From: Methyloversatilis universalis FAM5
GTDB taxonomy: Bacteria; Pseudomonadota; Gammaproteobacteria; Burkholderiales; Rhodocyclaceae
Reading direction: 5' to 3'
DNA length: 64,000 bases
NCBI RefSeq assembly: GCF_000214035.2
Contig: NZ_AFHG01000031.1
Coordinates: 1 to 64,000 of the forward strand
Below the pieces are notes generated by a model that saw only the letters and a program-made list of their open reading frames with translations, was not told the DNA's origin and ran no database searches. Position numbers and translations under genes: made by a program. Below are positions 1 to 8,971 of the stretch, piece by piece (the first letter of the stretch is position 1; each line of letters begins with the position of its first letter).

Positions 1-536
1 GTGGCGTCCGAGCCGCCCGGCTGCTTGGCCGCGTAGGCCCAGGCGGCGAGGTAGTTCCAGCGCGCGCCGCCCGAGGTCTTGGGGTTGGGGGTGATGACCT
101 CGACGCCGGGCCGGACCAGATCGTTCCAGTCCTTCAGGCCCTTGGGGTTGCCCTTGCGCACCAGGAACACGATGGTGGAGGTGTAGGGCGAGGCGTTGTG
201 GGGCAGGCGCTTCTGCCAGTCGGCGGGGATGAGCTTGCCGTTGTCGTGCAGGGCATCGACGTCGTAGGCCAGGGCGAGGGTGACCACGTCGGCTTCGAGG
301 CCGTCGATGACCGAGCGGGCCTGCTTGCCGGAGCCGCCGTGGGACTGCTTGATGGTGACGTTGTCGCCGGATTTCGCCTTCCAGTGCTTGGCGAAGGCGG
401 CGTTGAAGTCCTGATAGAGCTCGCGGGTCGGGTCGTAGGACACGTTGAGCAGGGTGATGTCGGCGGCCAGGGCGCTGCCGGCGAGAGCGGTGCCGAGCAG
501 CAGGCTGGCGGCGAGGGTACGCAGGGCGGTTTTCAT
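1..536 (-). CDS. sbp: Sulfate ABC transporter periplasmic binding protein (3' end outside window)
   Basis: Periplasmic sulfate/thiosulfate receptor for the CysTWA importer, cut by the window edge after about 178 residues. The start at 536 gives a Sec signal peptide ([11 protein letters not shown]... ending ALA) followed by the family opening [13 protein letters not shown]. The Sbp signatures [27 protein letters not shown] and [11 protein letters not shown] are all present. These include the Ser and Gly-Gly that hydrogen-bond sulfate in the Salmonella protein. It is the canonical paralogue of the more divergent copy at 6021-7028. A CysB-like dyad lies about 110 bp upstream. The first six residues are typical Sec n-region; no other start fits. 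Confidence 0.93.
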   Translation of the reverse strand, partial: MKTALRTLAASLLLGTALAGSALAADITLLNVSYDPTRELYQDFNAAFAKHWKAKSGDNVTIKQSHGGSGKQARSVIDGLEADVVTLALAYDVDALHDNGKLIPADWQKRLPHNASPYTSTIVFLVRKGNPKGLKDWNDLVRPGVEVITPNPKTSGGARWNYLAAWAYAAKQPGGSDA

Positions 537-645
537 GGTGGGGCTCCGTGTGCGGTCAATCAATGCGATGGATTGCACTGTAGGGAGCCGCCCGGGCGGT
601 GCGAACCAAGAAGAAATGCGTTGCTTAGATCATTCTCTTTGCAGA

Positions 646-668
646 GCTTATTCCGCCGATGAATATGC
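646..668 (-). promoter_or_regulatory. CysB-like dyad upstream of sbp
   Basis: Read on the minus strand this 23-mer is an imperfect dyad, ATATTC-N7-GAATA, with GC at one end and AGC at the other. It aligns without gaps to the site at 7103-7125, which lies upstream of the second sulfate-binding-protein gene (shared pattern GCWTATTC, nine bases, then ATAAG). It overlaps the stop codon of the HD hydrolase gene. AT-rich dyads of this form resemble CysB operators of sulfate-starvation genes; the regulator identity is inferred. Confidence 0.45.
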
Positions 669-1241
669 GGTGCGCGCCGCAGCCCCGGGTACTTCTGTCA
701 GCGCCGCGAAGCCGCGGCGCACCGCGGCGTGGAAGCGCGCCTCCAGTTCGGCGTGCGTGCCGCGCAGCGCGGCCACCACTTCGCCCGACCAGGACAGATA
801 GCGGACGCGCCGCTCCAGCGGCCAGTCCTGCGGCGGGTTGTCGATCACGTCACGCACGTTGGCGATCTTGTCGGCCAGCCTGACCAGTCGGGCCGGCGGG
901 CTGTAGTCGTGCGCCCGCAGCACCTGTATCGCCTTGCGTTCCGGCTTCGGCAGCGTCATGTCGTCGCTCAGTTCGGCGACGATGGCGGCGACCCGGGCAC
1001 CGAAATGCCGCTGCAGCTCCGCTTCGCTGGTATCGGTGTCCTCCAGCGTGTCGTGCAGCAGCGCGGCGATCAGCGTGTCGGTGTCCTGCACGCCGCCTTC
1101 GCGGGCCAGGATGGTGGCGACCGCGATCGGGTGATGGATGTAGGGCGCCCGGTCCGCGCTCTTGCGGGTCTGACCCTGATGCTTCAGCGCGGCGAAGGTC
1201 AGCGCTTCCAGCAGCGCCGCGGATGCGAAAGACGCGGTCAT
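648..1241 (-). CDS. HD-domain phosphohydrolase, RelA/SpoT hydrolase-like (MESH1 type)
   Basis: A 197-residue stand-alone HD hydrolase. The family pattern is complete: His in AALKHQGQTRKS, YIHHPIAVA, the metal-binding LLHDTLED, and the last Asp in VRLADKIANV. It lacks the synthetase, TGS and ACT domains of full SpoT. The start at 1241 overlaps the sulfotransferase stop as ATGA, so the two are translationally coupled; the longer open frame upstream is not used. Known relatives remove the 3'-pyrophosphate of (p)ppGpp, and animal MESH1 also removes the 2'-phosphate of NADPH. Next to a sulfotransferase, which releases 3'-phosphoadenosine-5'-phosphate, a role in clearing that by-product is possible but is my inference. 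Confidence 0.85.
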   Translation of the reverse strand: MTASFASAALLEALTFAALKHQGQTRKSADRAPYIHHPIAVATILAREGGVQDTDTLIAALLHDTLEDTDTSEAELQRHFGARVAAIVAELSDDMTLPKPERKAIQVLRAHDYSPPARLVRLADKIANVRDVIDNPPQDWPLERRVRYLSWSGEVVAALRGTHAELEARFHAAVRRGFAALTEVPGAAARTAYSSAE

Positions 1242-2218
1242 GCGGCTGCTCCGCGCGTGTCGGTGGCGTAGCCCATGTCGGCCGCGATCCGCTGCAGCGA
1301 AGGCAGCACCCGTTCGATCTTCCCGGCGTGCGCGTGCTGCCGCCACTTCTCCAGCCTGATCTCGAACAGCGGGTCATAGGGCTTGTCGAGCAGCGAGGCG
1401 GCGTGGGCGCGTATGCCCTCGTCGAAGGGCAGATCCAGCCGGTCGAAAATGTCGAACAGCCCGTCGGTCGGGTTGCGCACGATGTCCTCGTAGAACACCT
1501 CTATCCACTGTCCGGACGGAATCGCGGCCTTTGCGTTCAGGATGTCGCGGTGGATGGCTTCGTACTGGAAGGCGCATACCTCTTCGACCGGCGCGTTCAG
1601 GTAGTCGCGCCAGCCGCGCGGCAGGTAGTGGCACCAGCGGGTGAGCCGGCCGCCGTCCACCGCCACCTGCGCCGGCAGGTCGCGCGCCCAGGTGCCGAAG
1701 CGCTCGGGCCTGTGCCAGCCCTCGATCATCGAATTGAGCGTGTCGCCCGGATTGCGCTTGATGTAGACGAAGGTGGCATCCGGAAACAGCGCGTGCAGAT
1801 AGGGCACCGCCAGACCGTGCTGGTTGTTCTTGTCGACGAAGCGGGTACGGCCGGTATGCGCGTAGAAGTAGCGGGTGATCAGGTCGCGGTCGCTGTCACG
1901 CGCGTCGGAGGCGTCCAGCACATGGCTGTCCCAGTCCTTGTGTGCCGGGTGGTGCAGGCGGTCCCACACCGCGTAGATTTCCCGGTTCAGCGAGCCGATG
2001 GCCGACGATTCGGTCAGCGTCTTGTAAAGCATCTGGGTGCCGGAGCGGCTGCCGCTCACCACGAATACCGGCCGTTCCGCGCGCAGCCGGGTGCGGTCCC
2101 ACCAGGCGCCGCGCAGGTCGGTGAGCGTTTTCTTCGCGTGGTGGCGGACGGTCTTGTCCACCTTGAGCCAGAACCGGGCCACGGCGTTCTGTTCCATTGC
2201 GGTGTCTCCGGTGCTCAT
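1238..2218 (-). CDS. PAPS-dependent sulfotransferase family protein
   Basis: A 326-residue cytoplasmic sulfotransferase fold. Near the N-terminus VVSGSRSGTQ is the 5'-phosphosulfate-binding loop. The 3'-phosphate-binding segment is FVYIKRNPGDTLNSMIEGW, with the Arg and Ser expected to contact PAPS. A C-terminal YEDIVRNP motif is typical of the Sulfotransfer_1/3 superfamily. The acceptor cannot be read from sequence. The start at 2218 overlaps the stop of the upstream ATP sulfurylase fusion by ATGA, and its own stop overlaps the HD hydrolase start. The three therefore form a tightly coupled operon. No APS kinase (CysC/CysNC) is in this operon or elsewhere in the window, so PAPS must come from another locus. 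Confidence 0.87.
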   Translation of the reverse strand: MSTGDTAMEQNAVARFWLKVDKTVRHHAKKTLTDLRGAWWDRTRLRAERPVFVVSGSRSGTQMLYKTLTESSAIGSLNREIYAVWDRLHHPAHKDWDSHVLDASDARDSDRDLITRYFYAHTGRTRFVDKNNQHGLAVPYLHALFPDATFVYIKRNPGDTLNSMIEGWHRPERFGTWARDLPAQVAVDGGRLTRWCHYLPRGWRDYLNAPVEEVCAFQYEAIHRDILNAKAAIPSGQWIEVFYEDIVRNPTDGLFDIFDRLDLPFDEGIRAHAASLLDKPYDPLFEIRLEKWRQHAHAGKIERVLPSLQRIAADMGYATDTRGAAA

Positions 2219-4407
2219 GCGTGGAACAGCGGCTGGCCCGCCTTCAGTTCGGCGCTGATCATGTCCTGCACGATGCCGCGCACATACCAGTCGGGCAGTG
2301 GCTCGCCGCGCAGCAGCGAATCGCGCACCCGGGTGCCGCTGATCGCCTGCGCGTCGTCGTGCAGGCCGCTTTCGTAGGCGCCGGTGGCCGGGTTGTAGCC
2401 GATGGCGTCGAAGAACACCGGCGTGATGCCGGTGTCGCCCAGTTCGTCGAACAGGGCGCGGTAGCTGCGGTCGTCGTAGAAATCGCCGACGCCGGCGTGG
2501 TTGCGGCCGACGATGAAGTGGCTGCAGCCGATGTTCTTGCGGCAGATCGCGTTGAACACCGCCTCGCGCGGACCGGCGTAGCGCGGGTAGGTGGCCAGTG
2601 CGCCGAGCAGCACCTTGCCGTTCGGGTACAGGCCGAAGTCGATCAGCATCTGGTAGCTGCGCAGGATGGGGCGCGGCAGGAAGTCGCCCGGCTTCTTCGG
2701 GCCGATCACCGGATTGATGAACAGGCCGTCGGCATTGGTGCGCTCCAGCGCCTGCAGCTGCAGGTGCTCGTGCACGCGATGGCTGATGTTGCGACCATGG
2801 AAAGCCACCACCTTGCTCCAGCCCTTGTGCGCGAAGATGAAGCGGCTCTGCCGCGGCGTCAGTTCGAATTCGCGCCAGGGCGAGGGCCGCTCCTCGATCA
2901 GCGTGATGGCGCCGGCGACGAAGTGGTCGCCGTTGCGGAGCAGCCGGGCCACGCCCGGGTGCTCGGTGGAGGCGGTGCCGAAAGCCAGGTGGCCGATCTC
3001 GTCCAGATCGTGGCGGTATACCTCGCTCACGTCGATCACCGCATGGGCACGTCCGGCGTCGTCGGTCAGCACCTGGCGCTGTCCGGCGGCCAGCGTGCGG
3101 GCGCGCTCGGCGTCCACCTGCAGCAGCACCGGCACGGTCCAGGCCGCACCGTCCGGCAGCCGCTTGCGGTGCAGCACGCTGATCAGCGTTTCGCGGTCCA
3201 TGAAACCGGTCAGCGGCGAAAAAGTGCCGACGCCGATCTGGTGCGCGTCCAGCAGGTCGGTGTCGCGCACGGTCAGTCGCGGCAGCGTGTCGAGATCGGC
3301 GATGGCCGCCGCCGGGCTCACCCGGTTCACCAGCGTGCCGCCGTGCGGCTCGATCAGCAGGGAGGTCGGGTCGGTCGGCACATAGGCCAGCCCCTCGTGA
3401 TGCGGCGCCGGCGTACGCGCATTGAGCACGCGGAATTCGCGGATGAGCTTCACGATCATGGCGACGCAGCCCACCGGGTCCTTGCCGATCGCGGTTTCGG
3501 CTGCCAGCACCAGACCGTCGGCGCCGTCGAGCAGGGTGTTGATCACGTCATTCACTTCGGCCCGGGTCGGTCGCGGCGCGGTGATCATCGATTCCAGCAG
3601 ATTGGTGGCGACATACACCTTGCGCCGGTGCGCCTGTCCGCGCGCGATGATGAGTTTCTGCAGCGCCGGGATGCGTTCGATCGGCTCCTGCCGCGACAGG
3701 TCGCCGCGGTCAATCAGCAGCGCGTCCGACCTTTCGGAAATCTCGTCCAGATTGATCAGGCCGTTGCGGCACTCGATCTTGGAAATGAGGAAGGTGTCGT
3801 CACCGACCAGCGCCCGCACCTGGTCGACGTCCGAACCGCGGTTGGCGAAGGACAGCGCCACGTGACGGATGCCGACCGAGCGGCCGTATTCCAGCGCGGC
3901 GATGTCCTTGGCGGTCAGCGTGTCGAGCGCGATGTCGCGCTCCACGGTGACCGCCTTGTTCTGGCCGATCACGCCACCGTGCAGCACCCGCATCGCCACC
4001 TTGGCGTCGTCGCGCGAAATCACCTGCACCAGCACCGAATTGAAATCGATGCTGATGAAGTCACCGACCTCCAGCTTGTCGATCACGTCGTCCGGATAGA
4101 GATTGAAGTTGAACGCGTCGCCCGGCACGCGCAGCTTGTGCGCATGCACGATGCTGTTCTCGCGCACCGCGATCTCGCCATTCAGCATGTCGCCGGTACG
4201 GATCTGCGCGCCTTCGGTGTCGAGGCAGATCGGCACCGCGCTGCGGCTGCGGATGAAGTCGATCACCCTGGGCAGGTCCTGCAGCTTGGTGTGCGAGAGG
4301 TTGATGCGGAAAAGATTGACGCCCAGCTCCTCCAGCCGCGCGAGCACGCGGTCATTCAGCGATGCGGGGCCGAGGGTGCAGAGGATTTCCTTGTCGGGTG
4401 CGGTCAT
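2215..4407 (-). CDS. sat: Pyruvate kinase-like / ATP sulfurylase fusion protein
   Basis: A 730-residue protein with two enzyme halves. Residues 1 to about 345 match the pyruvate kinase barrel: CTLGPAS, FRINLSHT, LDTEGAQIRTGD, SKIE with Lys210, RGDL at 234-237, and NLLESM...PRPTRAE. The C-terminal regulatory domain of pyruvate kinase is absent. Residues about 355-730 are ATP sulfurylase, including the PUA-like part and the catalytic segment HGRNISHRVHE (537-547), which keeps the HxxH motif. GRDHAG is changed to GRNHAG (Asn636). ATP sulfurylase makes APS and pyrophosphate from ATP and sulfate. The start at 4407 is preceded by AGGACACGACACC; the longer frame upstream has no ribosome site. It is first gene of an operon with sulfotransferase and HD hydrolase, behind a sigma-54 promoter at 4511-4526. 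Confidence 0.88.
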   Translation of the reverse strand: MTAPDKEILCTLGPASLNDRVLARLEELGVNLFRINLSHTKLQDLPRVIDFIRSRSAVPICLDTEGAQIRTGDMLNGEIAVRENSIVHAHKLRVPGDAFNFNLYPDDVIDKLEVGDFISIDFNSVLVQVISRDDAKVAMRVLHGGVIGQNKAVTVERDIALDTLTAKDIAALEYGRSVGIRHVALSFANRGSDVDQVRALVGDDTFLISKIECRNGLINLDEISERSDALLIDRGDLSRQEPIERIPALQKLIIARGQAHRRKVYVATNLLESMITAPRPTRAEVNDVINTLLDGADGLVLAAETAIGKDPVGCVAMIVKLIREFRVLNARTPAPHHEGLAYVPTDPTSLLIEPHGGTLVNRVSPAAAIADLDTLPRLTVRDTDLLDAHQIGVGTFSPLTGFMDRETLISVLHRKRLPDGAAWTVPVLLQVDAERARTLAAGQRQVLTDDAGRAHAVIDVSEVYRHDLDEIGHLAFGTASTEHPGVARLLRNGDHFVAGAITLIEERPSPWREFELTPRQSRFIFAHKGWSKVVAFHGRNISHRVHEHLQLQALERTNADGLFINPVIGPKKPGDFLPRPILRSYQMLIDFGLYPNGKVLLGALATYPRYAGPREAVFNAICRKNIGCSHFIVGRNHAGVGDFYDDRSYRALFDELGDTGITPVFFDAIGYNPATGAYESGLHDDAQAISGTRVRDSLLRGEPLPDWYVRGIVQDMISAELKAGQPLFHA

Positions 4408-4897
4408 GGTGTCGTGTCCTGTCGTGATCGGTCGGTGCGCTACGGATGCCGGATGAATGTCGCCCGGAGGTTCGGTTGCATCGGGCAGGCGCGCCATTGC
4501 AGGGGGTTATCGCAAGAGGTGTGCCACGCGCTGGACATGAAGATTTCGTGACGCAGTCGTCACTTTCCACGCACGGTCGTGACCGATGCACGGAAAGCCT
4601 GTGCCGGTCTCTACAGCGCTGTGAGCGGGAATGCGTGAATCCGCACACCGCCGGATGTCTTGCGGATCATTCCGAATGCATGGAAGAGGTGGGTGGAGGT
4701 GGCGGCCGGTGCGAACGCCGGACACGGACTCTGCATCGCCGGTGCGCCGTGGCGAAGCACGCAGCGGCAGCTCGGCGCTGAACCGTGTCTGGCGCCGGTG
4801 GGTGTCCGGTGCGGGAGGCGAAAGCGGAAGAGCATGGGCGAGAGCGCGGCGGAAGGCGCTGTGCAGGGCCGCACAGCGCCGGCGGAACGCGGACGCG
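4408..4897. other. 490-bp intergenic region
   Basis: Separates the start of the ATP sulfurylase fusion from the stop of sfnR-like gene 1. Apart from the sigma-54 promoter near its left end, I see no gene or repeat. Open frames here have poor codon use and no ribosome sites. Confidence 0.6.
4511..4526 (-). promoter_or_regulatory. Sigma-54 promoter of the sat fusion operon
   Basis: On the minus strand TGGCACACCTCTTGCG fits the consensus TGGCACRNNNNTTGCW at nearly every position, with GG and GC correctly spaced. It lies 104 bp before the start at 4407, in non-coding DNA. Confidence 0.7.
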
Positions 4898-5983
<1,086 letters not shown>

Positions 5984-6020
5984 GGCTGCAGCCGGACGCG
6001 CGGCGTCCGGCTTCGTCCGG

Positions 6021-7028
6021 TCAGCGGCGGGTGACGATCTGGTCGTACAGCGCGCCGTCGGCGAAATGGGTTTTCTGCACCGCCTCCCAGCCGCCCAGCC
6101 GGCCTTCGACCGTGAAGGTGCGGATGGCCGGGAACTGCGCTGCATACTTCTTAAGCACCGTCTCGTTGCGCGGGCGGAAGTGGTGCTTCGCAATGATGTC
6201 CTGGCCTTCCGGCGAGAACAGGTACTGCAGATAGGCTTCCGCCTGCTTGCGGGTGCCGCGCTTGTCCACCACCTTGTCCACCACCGCGACCGGCGCGGCG
6301 GCTTCCACCGACAGCGACGGATACACGATGTCGAACTGGTCGCCGCCGACTTCCTTGTCCAGCAGCACCGCCTCGTTCTCGAAGGTGATGAGCACGTCGC
6401 CGATGCCGCGCTGGGTGAAGGTGGTGGTGGCGCCGCGGCCGCCGCCGTCCAGCACCGGCACGTTGGCGAACAGCTTGCTCACGAAATCCTTCGCAGCGGC
6501 CGCGTCGTCATTGTGCTTGGACAGCGCATAGCCCCAGGCCGCGACATAGGTGTAGCGGCCGTTGCCCGAGGTTTTCGGGTTGGGCACGATGACCTGCAGG
6601 CCCGGCCGCACCAGGTCGGACCAGTCCTTGATCGCCTTCGGGTTGCCCTTGCGCACCAGGAAAACCGTGGTCGTGGTGTAGGGCGCGGCGTCGTTCGGCA
6701 GGCGCTTGCGCCAGTCCGGCGACACCAGATTGTTCTTCACCAGGATGTCGATGTCCGGCGACTGGTTCATCGTGATCACGTCGGCTTCCAGTCCGCCGAT
6801 CACCGCGCCGGCCTGCTTGCTCGAACCGCCGTGCGACTGGTTCAGCGTCAGCGTTTCGCCGGTCTTGCCCTTCCACTGCGCGATGAACGCCGGGTTGATG
6901 TCCTTGTACAGCTCGCGCGCCACGTCGTAGCTCACGTTGAGCAGCGTGGCGTCGGCGTGCGCCGGCAGGGCGGCGGCCAGCAGCGACAGAAGAGCGGCCG
7001 AGATCAGGGTTCTGCGACGGATGAGCAT
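6021..7028 (-). CDS. Divergent sulfate-binding-protein homologue (periplasmic)
   Basis: A 335-residue Sbp-family receptor with an Arg-rich signal peptide (MLIRRRTLISAALLSLLAAAL, cleavage after HADA). It keeps LLNVSYDVARELY, QSHGG and VRKGNPK. Several positions around the known sulfate pocket differ. LALAYD is replaced by MNQSPD, SGGARW by SGNGRY and SGARG by GGGRG. The Trp that donates an indole hydrogen bond to sulfate is Phe216 (ITFENEA). The ligand may therefore not be free sulfate. The start at 7028 has GGAG ten bases upstream. It precedes sfnR-like gene 1 by 37 bp, and a CysB-like dyad lies 75 bp upstream, so it probably opens a sulfur-starvation operon. Confidence 0.88.
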   Translation of the reverse strand: MLIRRRTLISAALLSLLAAALPAHADATLLNVSYDVARELYKDINPAFIAQWKGKTGETLTLNQSHGGSSKQAGAVIGGLEADVITMNQSPDIDILVKNNLVSPDWRKRLPNDAAPYTTTTVFLVRKGNPKAIKDWSDLVRPGLQVIVPNPKTSGNGRYTYVAAWGYALSKHNDDAAAAKDFVSKLFANVPVLDGGGRGATTTFTQRGIGDVLITFENEAVLLDKEVGGDQFDIVYPSLSVEAAAPVAVVDKVVDKRGTRKQAEAYLQYLFSPEGQDIIAKHHFRPRNETVLKKYAAQFPAIRTFTVEGRLGGWEAVQKTHFADGALYDQIVTRR

Positions 7029-7102
7029 GACGACTCCGGAAAGGGGTAAGCGCTGCAGCTTAGGCGCGAGTGATGAGCGCGTGAAGTAACAAGAAACGAT
7101 GT

Positions 7103-7125
7103 ACTTATCACTCTTCGGAATAAGC
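7103..7125 (-). promoter_or_regulatory. CysB-like dyad upstream of second sulfate-binding protein
   Basis: Minus-strand dyad CTTAT-N12-ATAAG inside a 23-mer that aligns with the site at 646-668. It covers the last codons of the EAL gene, where codons turn unusually AT-rich (CTT GCT TAT TCC), as if constrained by the site. Assignment to CysB is inferred. Confidence 0.45.
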
Positions 7126-7932
7126 AAGCCGGCGGGCGGCGGGTGTGGCAGGCCGCGGCCGGCCCAGTGCGTGGCCCTGGGCCAGCGCGACGCCGGCCTC
7201 GCGCAGCCGTGGCGCCAGTCCGTCCTGCCCGACCCGCTTCACGATGAGCTGAATGCCGTGACGGGCGCACAGGTCGGCATGCCGGCTGATGTCACGCAGC
7301 GTGTCGTCACGGCCGCCGTCCAGTTTCACGAAATCCGGCCGCACATGACGTACCAGTTCGCCGATCTGTTCGCCACGCGCCAGATTCACGCCGACCCGGT
7401 AACCGTTGTAGCGGTAGTTCAGCAGCACGTAGGCAAGCAGCGAAAGGTCGCTGCTCATCGCCTCCGGCGACTCGATCACGATGCGGCGGCGTTCGATGTC
7501 CAGCGCCGACAGCACCCGGCCGAAGGCACTGCCATGGTCTTCGCCCACCGCCAGCATGAGCCGGCCATGCACGTTCAGGAACAGGCTGGCGTCGTCGCCG
7601 GCGCGGCCGAAGTAGTTCAGCACGTGCAGCGTGCGGCACAGCCGGTCCAGTTCGATCAGCGCCTCGTCGCTGGCCGCGTTGGCGAACAGGTTCCAGGGCG
7701 ACAGGTCGCCGCCGGTCTCGTCGAAGGATCGGATGAAGGCCTCGTGGCCGATTTCGCGCCCGCGGTCGAGATGGATCAGCGGCTGGAACACCGACGACAG
7801 GCTGCTGCGCAGGAAGCGGCCGGCGACCCGGCCTTCCGGCGTGGACCATACCGCGTGCCCGCCGTCGGCGCTGCGCGGCAGGTCGTGCAGATAGCGTTCG
7901 AGAGCGGAGCGGGCGGTGGCAACCGTGCTCAT
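7108..7932 (-). CDS. Degenerate EAL-domain protein
   Basis: A 274-residue cytoplasmic protein with one EAL (cyclic-di-GMP phosphodiesterase) fold and no membrane or sensor domain. Signature positions kept are E and R of EAFIR (for ExLxR), Asn in LFLNVH, Glu in VIESPEA, KLD, and QG...RP near the end. The metal-binding DDFG motif is replaced by VNLARG and the general-base segment AEGVE by VKRVG. Hydrolysis of c-di-GMP is therefore unlikely, and the protein may bind ligand or protein instead. The start at 7932 has GGAGGAC just upstream. It lies between a small membrane protein and the sulfate-binding protein, on the same strand. Confidence 0.85.
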   Translation of the reverse strand: MSTVATARSALERYLHDLPRSADGGHAVWSTPEGRVAGRFLRSSLSSVFQPLIHLDRGREIGHEAFIRSFDETGGDLSPWNLFANAASDEALIELDRLCRTLHVLNYFGRAGDDASLFLNVHGRLMLAVGEDHGSAFGRVLSALDIERRRIVIESPEAMSSDLSLLAYVLLNYRYNGYRVGVNLARGEQIGELVRHVRPDFVKLDGGRDDTLRDISRHADLCARHGIQLIVKRVGQDGLAPRLREAGVALAQGHALGRPRPATPAARRLAYSEE

Positions 7933-7966
7933 GATGTCCTCCGCGGGGTGCCGACGGCGTCCGCCG

Positions 7967-8152
7967 TCATTCGATCAGGATGAAGGTGCTGTACAGCAGC
8001 GCGATGCCCAGGCTGAACACGACCGCGGCCAGCACCTTGTCGACCAGCGGAATGGGCTGGGCGTGCAGGGCGGGCTCCGGCGGCGGTTCGGTGCGCTGCG
8101 GCGTGTCATGGCCTTCGGCGCGCACGGGGCGAGAAAAGTCCGGGCTGTTCAT
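7967..8152 (-). CDS. Small single-span membrane protein, unknown function
   Basis: A 61-residue protein. The first 35 residues are polar and Pro-rich. The remainder forms one hydrophobic helix (about VLAAVVFSLGIALLYSTFIL) ending three residues from the C-terminus, a tail-anchored arrangement. The in-frame ATG at 8152 is preferred over the upstream start because codon bias is typical from there. The stop is 34 bp before the EAL gene on the same strand, so an operon is likely. I recognise no family. Confidence 0.55.
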   Translation of the reverse strand: MNSPDFSRPVRAEGHDTPQRTEPPPEPALHAQPIPLVDKVLAAVVFSLGIALLYSTFILIE

Positions 8153-8185
8153 GGGACCACTGTAGTGCGCCCCCGGGCCGCGCCC

Positions 8186-8274
8186 AACCAATCAATTCTG
8201 CTGAGCTTATGCAGCGGCGCTTAGCGGAAATCCTGCGCTGCTTTCCATGGATTGGATCTGAAATTCAATTGGTT
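8186..8274. promoter_or_regulatory. Divergent control region between membrane-protein and rhodanese genes
   Basis: AT-rich island in an otherwise GC-rich region. An inverted repeat AACCAAT (8186-8192) and ATTGGTT (8268-8274) flanks GCTTAT (8205) and GCTTAG (8219). GCTTAG also occurs as a direct repeat before the encapsulin gene. I see no sigma-54 match here. Likely operator and promoter region for both directions; the regulator is unknown. Confidence 0.4.
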
Positions 8275-8418
8275 TGAGTGCGCGGTGGCGGCCGATAGAT
8301 TGGCGTCACCGCAGCGGCTGCCGACGCAGCGACGCGGTGCCGGCCCGGCGTGGCGCGATGAGGTGTCCTTCCTCCGCAGGCCCCGGGACGGCGATGTCCT
8401 GCCGAGGAGGAATGAACC

Positions 8419-8913
8419 ATGACTGCAGCAATCCAGGGCGCGACTGCGTCCGCAACCCGTCCGGCGGTGCTCGACGCGCCGCCGCTGTCCATCGCCCGCG
8501 AACGGGCCGAACACGATGCGCTGCTCTATGCCGGCGGCGTCACGCCGGAACAGGCCTGGGCGCTGGTGAGCGCCGGTGAGGCGGTGCTGGTCGACGTGCG
8601 CACCGCGGAAGAACGCAAGTTCGTCGGTCATGTGCCGGGCAGCGTGCATGTGGCCTGGGCCACGGGCACCTCGATGACCCGCAATCCGCGTTTCGTGAAG
8701 GAGCTGGAAACCCGCGTCGGCAAGGACGTGGTCATCCTGCTGCTGTGCCGCAGCGGCAAGCGTTCGGCGGCTGCGGCCGAAGCGGCCGCCAAGGCCGGTT
8801 TCCGCCACGTGTTCAATGTGCTCGAAGGTTTCGAGGGCGAACTGAATGGCGACGGCCAGCGCCGCAACAGCGGTGGCTGGGTGGTGCGCAGCCTGCCCTG
8901 GCAGCAGGACTGA
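8419..8913 (+). CDS. Rhodanese-like sulfurtransferase
   Basis: A 164-residue single-domain rhodanese of cytoplasmic type. The fold is visible as VLVDVRTAEERKFVGHVPGSVHV, and the active-site loop CRSGKRS places the persulfide-carrying Cys at 110. This six-residue loop suits sulfur rather than arsenate or phosphate substrates. The first 45 residues are an extension of low complexity before the domain. The start at 8419 is preceded by GAGGAGGAA. The serine acetyltransferase gene follows 58 bp downstream. Rhodaneses are frequent partners of desulfurase-loaded family 2A encapsulins, and here one opens that cluster. It could move sulfane sulfur to or from the compartment (inference). Confidence 0.9.
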   Translation: MTAAIQGATASATRPAVLDAPPLSIARERAEHDALLYAGGVTPEQAWALVSAGEAVLVDVRTAEERKFVGHVPGSVHVAWATGTSMTRNPRFVKELETRVGKDVVILLLCRSGKRSAAAAEAAAKAGFRHVFNVLEGFEGELNGDGQRRNSGGWVVRSLPWQQD

Positions 8914-8971
8914 AGATTCACCGGCGGCCGCCGGGCGGCTGCCTTCAATCACCCGGCAACGGAGATCCCGC

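Noticed and set aside
1223-4551. Very long open frames on the plus strand opposite the sulfotransferase and ATP sulfurylase genes
   Set aside because: Mirror frames caused by high GC; no ribosome sites, odd composition and no family motifs.
8250-8290. Possible sigma-54 element (TGGCGTCACCGCAGCG) before the rhodanese gene
   Set aside because: Only GG and GC are matched; the TTGC half is absent and the region looks like a different promoter type.
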